Shown here: positions 9,581 to 15,231 of the stretch, one piece after another | Layout of the letters: each line of letters starts with the position of its first letter | How positions within the stretch are numbered: the stretch's first letter is position 1 | Source: Chrysochromulina tobinii | Lineage: Eukaryota; Haptophyta; Prymnesiales; Chrysochromulinaceae | Direction: 5' to 3' | NCBI GenBank assembly: GCA_001275005.1 | Contig: JWZX01000726.1 | Span: 1-16,979, forward strand | Length of the DNA: 16,979 nucleotides | The notes under the pieces: generated by a model | What the model was told of the DNA's origin: nothing | The model's database searches: none | The model's input: only the letters and a program-made list of their open reading frames with translations | Translations under genes and position numbers: made by a program

Positions 9581-10576
9581 CCGGCGCAGCACGGCTGCGA
9601 GCGCCGTCGGCAGCTCGGCGCCGATGAGCAGCAGCCACCCACCAAAATGCCACCCGGATAGGGATGGGCGGTACCCGTTGTTGACACCGTTCCTTCCATT
9701 TCCGCGATAGTCGTCTTGCTCGTACGAGTCGTACGAGTCATACGACGCATCGTCGCGGTAGTCGTCGTAGTCATCGTCGTCCTCGGCGGCGGCGGCGCCG
9801 CCGCCACCCGCCGCGCACCGCGCCGCGTACGCCTCCGCCGCGTCCGCTTCCGCCTCGAAGTCGAGACCTGTCCAGCAGATGAGAAGCGCCGCCAGGGCGA
9901 GCAGCGGCGTGACGAGACCCACCGGTTCCTCGGTGGGCGGCGCGCTCGCGTCGGCGAAGAGCGCACCGAGGTGGCCCGACAGCCGCAGTAGTGGGCACAG
10001 CAGTAGCATCAGGAACAACCCGTACTGTCGGTGCGGCATCGACCACCACGCCCATCCAGGCATCCAGCGTGATGGGTTGCGCGCCACCGCCGCGCTCCGC
10101 TCGAGCGAGCGCCACCACACGACCACGGGCGCGATTCCCACGGTGGTTGTGAGGACCCAGTGGCCCCACCATTCGCCGACTCCGTATTCTCTCGCGAGCG
10201 GTGCGAGAAGCCCATGCGGGTAGCATCGCACCCGCAGCACACCGAGGGTGAGTGACAGGATGCCGATGAGCCCGAGGATCCACTTGCGCGCACCGTGGTC
10301 CGGGCGCGCGCCAGCTGGCAGCAGATGATGGCCCTCCCAAAGCAGCAGCCGCTGGTACATGCTGATGCTGAGATACGGCAGCGAGCACAGTGCGGCACGC
10401 CACACCGCACTCTCCCGGACCCACCGCTCGACGCCTGGGGCTAGGACCGTGAGGAGCGACCAGACGACCAGGAAGACCGGGAAGGTGAACATTCCCACGA
10501 GCGAACCCCAATCGCGCAGCGCCGGCATCCGCTGCACCACGTGCCCGCAGATGAGCATGGGTACGAGAGCTTCCAT
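4223..10576 (-). CDS. Giant multi-pass membrane protein with C-terminal U-box (putative membrane-embedded E3 ubiquitin ligase)
   Basis: A single open frame of 2117 residues without introns, starting with a true ATG at 10576. Residues 1-1625 hold about 25-30 hydrophobic segments long enough to span a membrane (for example 25-46, 98-116, 185-206, 565-588, 735-757, 1063-1087, 1155-1188, 1334-1357, 1546-1567, 1601-1620), separated by loops containing poly-Ala (334-352, 930-946), poly-Gly (697-704) and an Asp/Tyr-rich stretch (265-291). Residues 1640-2005 are a Pro/Ala/Ser/Lys-rich linker with a basic KKKKGGK patch near 1740 and an Ala/Glu-rich, probably helical part (1893-1990). Residues 2011-2076 are a clear U-box: DYLCPITHDVMVDPVVTADG, then YERVAIEQWL and SPLTGEPL...LTPNMALRRLI. 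Residues 2084-2117 form an RGG/RSN-rich tail. The U-box recruits E2 enzymes; the membrane body is not recognised. In this GC-rich DNA some low-complexity loops could be unrecognised in-frame introns, but the hydrophobic periodicity and the U-box lie in one frame. Confidence 0.85.
4226..4327 (-). other. RGG-rich C-terminal tail of the U-box protein
   Basis: This segment encodes the last 34 residues: repeated Arg-Gly-Gly, Arg-Gly and Arg-Ser units with Asn and Gln between them and no hydrophobic residue after the first few. Such tails commonly bind RNA or are arginine-methylated. Its frame is fixed by the adjacent U-box. Confidence 0.75.
4349..4546 (-). other. U-box domain coding segment
   Basis: Residues 2011-2076 of the giant protein. 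The visible U-box signatures are CPIT, the DPV(V) followed by T-x-DGQSYER, the AIEQWL helix, the SPLTG turn and the LTPN-x-xLRRLI helix. The hydrophobic and Pro residues that contact E2 in characterised U-boxes (Ile after CP; Pro in the second loop, here SPL) are retained, so the domain is expected to be active. The closest style is that of single U-box modules at the end of multidomain proteins, with a TADGQSYER pattern. Confidence 0.93.
5226..5249. repeat. GACGCC hexanucleotide microsatellite (4 exact units)
   Basis: Four exact tandem copies of GACGCC. In the giant gene it encodes an alternating Ala-Ser run near residues 1776-1784, inside the disordered linker. Length variation here would change the protein in two-residue steps without a frameshift. 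Confidence 0.8.
7737..7776. repeat. GCCGCCGCGGCC-type triplet repeat encoding poly-Ala
   Basis: A run of GCC/GCG triplets arranged in approximately 12-bp units encodes about 15 Ala at residues 932-946 of the giant protein. Comparable triplet runs occur at about 8464-8491 (poly-Gly 697-704), 9548-9578 (poly-Ala near 334-342) and 4726-4756 (poly-Ala 1941-1950). All keep the frame. Confidence 0.75.
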
Positions 10577-10833
10577 AGTCCACCGAGCACGGACCTTTGC
10601 GTGTTCCTTCCGCTTTTGAGAGTCAGAATGCGGAGCTCACATCGGCTCCTTATCGGCGTCATTTTACGACGAAGTGTGCTTGACGAAAACTACCTGTACA
10701 GTTAGGAGCATTTATTTTTGGTGCGCTGTCACTATTGTGTCTCGTTGCAAGAAAAGCGATCACCCCAGCGACCCAAGCGTACTGCCGATCGGCAGTGCAG
10801 TGCGTACTCCCAGCAAACTGCCGATCGCTTCCA
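10577..10833. promoter_or_regulatory. Shared divergent promoter region, U-box gene / thioredoxin gene
   Basis: The ATG codons of the minus-strand giant gene and the plus-strand thioredoxin gene are only 257 bp apart and face away from each other, so both promoters and 5' untranslated regions must fit here or overlap. The centre holds an AT-rich patch (CATTTATTTTTGG, 10709-10721) and, nearer to the thioredoxin gene, a palindrome with a repeated half-site listed separately. Strict TATA boxes are not obvious. Confidence 0.55.
10781..10796. promoter_or_regulatory. 16-bp perfect palindrome with a repeated half-site
   Basis: ACTGCCGATCGGCAGT is a perfect 16-bp palindrome. Its first 11 bases (ACTGCCGATCG) recur at 10817-10827, 36 bp downstream and just before the thioredoxin ATG. 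In addition AAGCGATC (10754-10761) is the reverse complement of GATCGCTT (10823-10830). This is a reasonable shape for a dimeric transcription-factor site plus a second site, but no known factor is implied. Confidence 0.5.
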
Positions 10834-11474
10834 ATGCTGCTGCTACTGCTACTCGCCATCGGGCCATCGAGCGCATTGAGGCTCGGCTCCAACGGCTTGG
10901 AATACACCGCTGCTGCTCGGCCGGTCTTGCGGCGCGCCAGCAATGTGATCGCCCGTGAGATCCTGCCGCTGGCGTCTGAGGCCGAGTATGATCGCGCGAT
11001 TGACGAGGCCATGGCCGCCAACAATGTTGTCGTCATCAAGTTCTATGCGAGCTGGTGCCGTGCGTGCAAGGCAATGCATCCCAAGTTTGAGCAGCTCGCT
11101 GATAGCTTTCCGCAGATGCAGTTCCGTGAGATCTTGTTCGACGAGAACAAGAAGCTCGCTAAGCGACTGGGCATCAAGATCCTACCCTACATGCATGTGC
11201 CTCGAGCTCGAGCTCGCGCGACGGCCACCACTACCGCGCATGCGTGTGGCCTCCATGCGGCCCGCCCGCCCGCCCCACTGACTGACCGCACAAGTTCGAG
11301 ACTTGTCGTTGCAGGGAGATTATCGCCGGTAACAAGGGGAAGATTGAGGGCTTCACGTGCGGGCCGAGCAAAATCTCCTTGCTCATGAGCAAGCTCGAAA
11401 GCGTGAACGAGGAGTATTGCGATGCTGAGACGATGGAGTGCACCGATGTGTCGGTAATTCTAGAAGCGGAGTGA
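10834..11474 (+). CDS. Thioredoxin-domain protein with probable plastid targeting (two exons)
   Basis: Exon 1 is 10834-11192 and exon 2 is 11315-11474, giving 172 residues. The thioredoxin fold is clear: VVVIKFYASWCRACKAMHPKF with the redox pair Cys75 and Cys78 (WCRAC), then the cis-proline region KRLGIKILPY (Pro118), then GKIEGFTCGPSK. The spacing around the cis-proline resembles atypical plastid thioredoxins of the ACHT/CxxC type more than classical Trx. Extra cysteines are Cys135 in FTCGPSK and Cys155 and Cys162 near the C-terminus. 10834 is the first in-frame ATG; it starts a signal peptide (MLLLLLLAIGPSSA) with a likely cut before LRL, followed by an Arg/Ala/Ser-rich transit-like stretch to about residue 40. 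That bipartite form is what secondary-plastid algae use. It is transcribed away from the giant U-box gene. Role inferred: a plastid or endomembrane thiol-disulfide oxidoreductase; the target is unknown. Confidence 0.9.
11193..11314 (+). other. Intron of the thioredoxin gene, probably GC-AG
   Basis: The frame of exon 1 loses thioredoxin homology at MHVPRARAR, and homology resumes at EIIAGNKGKIEGF. Joining AT|GCATGT to TTGCAG|GGAG restores LPYMEII with the exact family spacing, using a GC donor that matches GCAAGT at five of six bases. Two CTGAC branch-site candidates lie about 30 nt before the acceptor. The alternative is a GT donor at 11197 (GTGCCT, poor consensus) with an acceptor at 11318, giving LPYMHII of the same length; this would skip the nearer AG. 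Confidence 0.75.
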
Positions 11475-11741
11475 CGAATGTGCCGTCCCGAGAGCGCTGC
11501 GCGCGCGCGCTCCGCGCCGGAGTGTCGCGCGCGGCGCGGCGACCCATCCACGGCCTTCAACCTTCAAGTCGGTCCAACCGTGTTCGTGCGGTGTGGCGCC
11601 GACATAACCGGAGCGGGGACACACACGGTACGATAAACTCTTTAACCTTTAAGATATAAACCGGTAGATCACACGACTCCGAACACAGCGGGCCGCTCAC
11701 ACGCGCGTGTGGCGTCACTCGACTGGCGTCGAGCCGTCAGG
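11475..11741. other. Convergent intergenic region
   Basis: No gene is seen. It lies between two converging stop codons and should hold the 3' untranslated regions of the thioredoxin and DUF819 genes. 11495-11542 is an unusually pure alternating GC tract (GCGCGCGCGC and related runs), and 11636-11662 is the AT-rich counterpart (TTTAACCTTTAAGATATAAACC). Confidence 0.5.
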
Positions 11742-13064
11742 TCACGCCAGGGGGGCGAGGCCCCGAAGGAGCCGACGGAGCACAGCGTGCATAAGCAGGG
11801 CGAGCGGCGTGGCGATGGCGTAGCCGGCATTGCCCACGAGCAGCGCGGGCGCGACGAGCGACGGCCAGCCGTTGCCGGAGGCCAGTGCGCTCGCCGTCGC
11901 GGGACCTCCGATGTTAGCATTGGAGCCCACGAGAGCAAGTTGCAGGTGCGCGCAGCGTTGGATGAACGGCATGGCGGGGAGTGTCTTACGTGCAAGGGCG
12001 CTGATGCCTAGGATGATGGCGAGGTGTACTGCGTAGAGGATGGTCAGGAAACCAAGCAGAACCGGCCCAGCGCCCAGCAGCGCTGCACTGCCCAGTGAGC
12101 CACCTGTCCATCCCGCGCTTGCAAAGAAGATGAAGAGTCCAGTGCTCCCGAGCTCTGACGCACTTGGAGCGAGAGGGCCAAGCCACTGCGGCGCGAGAGT
12201 GGCGGCGGCCACTGTGAGGACGCTGGCGATCGGCAGCTCGAAGCCTTGGAGAGGGAGGGAGTGGGCCGCGAGCACGCGCGAGGCGGCCGTCGCCACTAGC
12301 CCCACTGCGAGCGCGGCACCCTGGCGCCCGTCGTCGGTGCGTGCCTCCATAGGAGCCAGGGGCGAGGGCTCGGCATCGCCATCGGCGGTGGCGTCGCTCA
12401 CCGCGGCGTCGGCCGCGGGCAGGTCGGGCAAGCCGCGGCCAAGCCATGCCACAAGCGGGAAATACACGAGCGCCATTACGTTGTCCACCGCCAGTGCGGT
12501 CGCAAATGCCAGAGGCGACATGCGGAGAGCCGCGGCGACCGCCACAAAATTCAGGCCTCCACCAATATTCTTGGCCATGAGCGCGCAGGCCGCGATCAAG
12601 GCGTCGGCGCCGAGCACGGCGGTCAATGGAGCCTGCAGCAGCGCAACTCCTGCCACAGTGCCCGCGCAGGTGCCAACTGTCCCGAGCAAGAAGGCTGGAA
12701 CCATCCTGGTCGCCCTTTTGCCGACGGCCCGCAGGTCGGCGTTGAGCAGCAGCAACGGCGTCGCCAGCTGCACGGCGAGCCCTTGCGCACCCGTGACTGC
12801 TTTCGTGGCCTCAGGAAGCACATGCGCGGCCGTCAGCACAAACGTGACCACCATGGCACAGACGGGTGCCGACAGGGCTCGGCCCACTGCTGTTGTTCCA
12901 AATCCTCGCCCCACGATGGCGGACGCGGCGAGAATGGCAAAGACTGACCACGAGTCATCTGCCACGGCGTCTGGAAACAGTGAAGCAATCGGAGCCACCG
13001 AGCGCGAGGCGACGATCGGCGGACGCAGCGCAGGCAGCAGCCTCACCATCATCAGCGTTTTCAT
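11742..13064 (-). CDS. DUF819-family (YjcL-like) multi-pass membrane protein
   Basis: A 440-residue intronless frame from ATG 13064 to TGA 11742. Family signatures are present and intact: PLLLLNADLRAV (102-113), MAKNIGGGLNFVAVAAAL (163-180), AVDNVMALVYFPLVAW (192-207) and VGSNANIGGPATASALA (379-395). About ten membrane segments are visible in two halves, each half carrying a Gly/Asn-rich motif, separated by an acidic, disordered loop at about 212-248. This inverted two-half plan resembles transporters, but the substrate of DUF819 proteins is not established to my knowledge. The first 35 residues are basic and Ala/Pro/Ser-rich (MKTLMMVRLLPALRPPIVAS) and look like an organelle-targeting extension absent from bacterial YjcL; plant homologues are organellar. 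It converges on the thioredoxin gene. A transport role is inference only. Confidence 0.9.
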   Translation of the reverse strand: MKTLMMVRLLPALRPPIVASRSVAPIASLFPDAVADDSWSVFAILAASAIVGRGFGTTAVGRALSAPVCAMVVTFVLTAAHVLPEATKAVTGAQGLAVQLATPLLLLNADLRAVGKRATRMVPAFLLGTVGTCAGTVAGVALLQAPLTAVLGADALIAACALMAKNIGGGLNFVAVAAALRMSPLAFATALAVDNVMALVYFPLVAWLGRGLPDLPAADAAVSDATADGDAEPSPLAPMEARTDDGRQGAALAVGLVATAASRVLAAHSLPLQGFELPIASVLTVAAATLAPQWLGPLAPSASELGSTGLFIFFASAGWTGGSLGSAALLGAGPVLLGFLTILYAVHLAIILGISALARKTLPAMPFIQRCAHLQLALVGSNANIGGPATASALASGNGWPSLVAPALLVGNAGYAIATPLALLMHAVLRRLLRGLAPLA

Positions 13065-13665
13065 GTGAAAATTGGATCAAAAACATGAAAAGTTTTGCGA
13101 GTTGCTCGCCAGGCTCGGCCCCGCGTCCGTCGTGGCACCTTTATCGAGGTTTTGTGATGAGGCTTTGTTTGTTTGGAGCGCCCTGTTTTAATCGGGAAAC
13201 GCGGGCTCGCGGCCTCGCCGCTCGGGCCTCGGCCCGTCGGCCGGCCGCTCATGGCACATGGCTTCATGGGTCATGCTCAACATGGTGCGACATACACTGT
13301 CGTGATTGTACAGGTGTGAGAATAAATTATCCAAAGATGAACGTACGGACACCGAATTACGAACACAGGAAGTGCTAACCCTAACACAAACTTATTCGCG
13401 CAATGTCCAAAGTGTCCGACAGGGCCGGTTTCAACCGACGGGTTCAACCGTCGCAGCCGGACCGGGCGGGGGGGCACGCCGCAACAACCGTCAACCCATC
13501 ATGCATCAATACAAGTTTGAGCGTACGGATCGTCCTCGGCAGTGAATGCTGCAGACGATGTGAATGCACTAAGATGGTTCGACCCGCCCGGGGGTGTGGC
13601 GAGCAGATCAACCCCCTCTTTTCCCCATGCCCATGGCCAGCAGGCACGTGCCGTCATCGCGTTGC
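13065..13665. other. Intergenic region between CK1 and DUF819 genes
   Basis: No gene is seen in these 600 bp. It should hold the promoter of the DUF819 gene and the 3' untranslated region of the kinase gene. Visible items: an AT-rich patch at 13319-13335 (GAATAAATTATCC), a telomere-like CTAACCCTAAC at 13375-13385, and a short repeat TTCAACCGACGG / TTCAACCGTCGC at about 13429-13456 whose units are partly self-complementary. Confidence 0.5.
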
Positions 13666-14897
13666 CTACTGTTGCGATCCGGACACCGGCGGCGGCGCCG
13701 GCGGCGGCGGCGCAGGTGGCGCCGCCGACGGCTGCTGCGACGACGATCCCTGCTGCGCCTGCGTCTGGCCCGAGTTTTTGAGCGTCCAGTCGAAGTTGTG
13801 GTCGTATGCGAATCCCTCGCGGAAGAAGAGGTCCTTGAACATCTGGCGCAGGTACGAGTAGTCGGGCTTGTCGGCGAACTCGAGCGAGCGGCAGTAGTTG
13901 AGGTACGTTGCGAACTCGGACGGGTACGAGCGGCACAGCGCCTCGACGGGCGTCGACATCTTCTTCTCGGAGATCATGTCGTACTTCTGCTTCTTGGTCG
14001 CGGCCTTGAGGCCCTGCCACGGAAGCGAGCCTCGCAGGAAGTACATGAGCACGTAGCCGAGTGCCTCCAGGTCGTCTCTGCGGCTCTGCTCGATGCCCAG
14101 GTGTGTGTTGATCGACGCGTAGCGAGCTGTGCCCGTGAGGTTCTTGTTCTCGCGGTACGGGATGTGCTGGTGCGTCTTCGGGTCGCGGTACTTTTTGGCG
14201 AGGCCGAAGTCGATGAAGTGGATCAAGTTGGCCTTGCGGCCCAAGCCAATGAGGAAGTTGTCGGGCTTGATGTCGCGGTGAATAAACGACTTGTAGTGGA
14301 TGTATTCGATGCGCTGCAGCAGCTGGTCAGCCATCATCAGGATCGTCTTCAGGTTGAACCTCCTGCGGCCACACACGCACACGGCACAAAAAAGGATCAG
14401 CGCAGTGCATGGCAAGGGGGGGGGCGACACGCAGCCCCTTCAGAAGGCCGGCCATGCGAGTGAGTGGGGACAGCTCTCCCCCCGCCGATCCGGCGCCCAG
14501 GGGTGGCGGCGCGGATCAACGCGCGAGTCCGATGGCGCCCAGCTATGGAGCAGCGGTGCGCCAGCGCCTTTTGAAGTGGCGGAGAGGCAGCGTGCCTGTC
14601 ACAGAAGTTGAACAGATCCTCGAGGGACGGACCGAGCAGGTCCATCACCATCACGTTGTAGTCGCCCTCCACGGTGAACGAGCGGACGGTGGGGATGCCC
14701 ACGCCGCCGCCCAGGATCTTGTACAGCTTCGACTCGTACAGCAGCTGCGGGTGCTTGCTCTTGATCGACTCGAGCTTGATGGCCACCTCCTCTCCCGTTG
14801 AGATGTGAGTGCCAAGGTAAATGTCTCCGAACGAGCCGGATCCAATCTTCCGCCCGAGGCGGTACTTATTGGCCACCCGAATCTCCATGGTTGCCAT
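13666..14897 (-). CDS. CK1: Casein kinase 1 (delta/epsilon-like Ser/Thr kinase), two exons
   Basis: CK1 is a monomeric Ser/Thr kinase that prefers primed or acidic substrates and acts in clock control, Wnt-like signalling, trafficking and DNA repair. Exon 1 is 14897-14596 and exon 2 is 14362-13666 on the minus strand, giving 332 residues. The kinase is complete: Gly loop GSGSFG (19-24), Lys41 in [14 protein letters not shown] (129-136), DFGLAKKYR (152-160), and the CK1-specific [22 protein letters not shown] (177-198), where SIN replaces the usual APE. The junction restores FNFCDRRFNLKT, exactly as in the family. The tail after residue 300 is short, Gln/Ser-rich then Pro-rich, without the long regulatory extension of animal CK1 delta/epsilon, so autoinhibition is probably limited. 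ATG 14897 gives MATMEIRV and ATG 14888 gives MEIRV; family members start with the latter form. Very high conservation makes the call secure. Confidence 0.97.
14363..14595 (-). other. GC-AG intron of the CK1 gene (233 nt)
   Basis: The conserved sequence FNFCDR-RFNLKT fixes both ends: GTGACAG|GCACGC at the donor and GGCCGCAG|GAGG at the acceptor. No GT donor near the donor site restores the family sequence. A CTGAT branch-site candidate has its A at 14397, 34 nt from the acceptor, and a pyrimidine-rich stretch including nine C (minus strand) and a T6 run lies around it. Confidence 0.9.
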
Positions 14898-14963
14898 CGC
14901 GTGCGGGGCGCCTTGGTCCTTCCGCTGGCTCCCTCGAAAGACCCACAATGATGACTGATTGCG

Positions 14964-15026
14964 CCGCAATTTGTGCTGCTGCTGTTCAACACAACGCGCA
15001 CAACCTCCGGACCCCCGAGCACGAGG
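14964..15026. repeat. Diverged direct repeat, copy A (63 bp)
   Basis: Begins CCGCAATTTGTGCTG and ends GAGCACGAGG. It aligns with copy B at 15130-15184 with two substitutions and three short gaps. It lies just upstream of the CK1 start, so it is probably in that promoter. Confidence 0.8.
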
Positions 15027-15097
15027 GCCTCTATCGCTATGGACGGAGGTGTGGCCGACACAACCTGCTATTACACAGGCCGTTAATCGGCGGCATG

Positions 15098-15118
15098 GGG
15101 GGAGGCGCAGCCTCCCCC
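15098..15118. repeat. Perfect 9-bp GC-rich hairpin with 3-nt loop
   Basis: GGGGGAGGC (15098-15106), loop GCA, then GCCTCCCCC (15110-15118). It lies between the two copies of the direct repeat and about 115 bp past the stop of the SET-domain gene. It might shape the 3' end of that transcript or block polymerase; this is inference. Confidence 0.75.
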
Positions 15119-15129
15119 TCTAGAGTAAA

Positions 15130-15184
15130 CCGCAATTTGTGCTGATGCTGCTCAACACAACGCGCAACGACCCCCAGCACGAGG
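15130..15184. repeat. Diverged direct repeat, copy B (55 bp)
   Basis: Begins CCGCAATTTGTGCTG and ends AGCACGAGG, aligned with copy A (14964-15026). The starts are 166 bp apart. No terminal inverted repeats or coding potential are seen between the copies. Confidence 0.8.
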
Positions 15185-15231
15185 CAATTTGTACCGTACA
15201 TGAACTTGAAATCATGTGTCTTCATCAGACC

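Noticed and set aside
11495-11542. Alternating GC tract suggesting a CpG-type regulatory or Z-DNA element
   Set aside because: It lies between convergent genes, where only 3' regions are expected; composition alone does not support a call.
12040-13068. A 342-codon plus-strand frame antisense to DUF819
   Set aside because: Composition is Ala/Ser/Thr-rich without motifs; the opposite strand matches all DUF819 signatures.
13375-13385. Telomere-like CTAACCCTAAC (and TTAGGGTTTG near 363)
   Set aside because: Fewer than two full repeats, inside gene-containing DNA; likely chance.
13440-13452. GGTTCAACC resembling a tRNA B box
   Set aside because: No A box at the expected distance and no cloverleaf could be drawn; no tRNA is called anywhere in the window.
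14397-14595. Reading through the CK1 intron as coding sequence (frame open past FNFCDR)
   Set aside because: The read-through translation ([14 protein letters not shown]...) loses all kinase homology, while the spliced product matches CK1 exactly.
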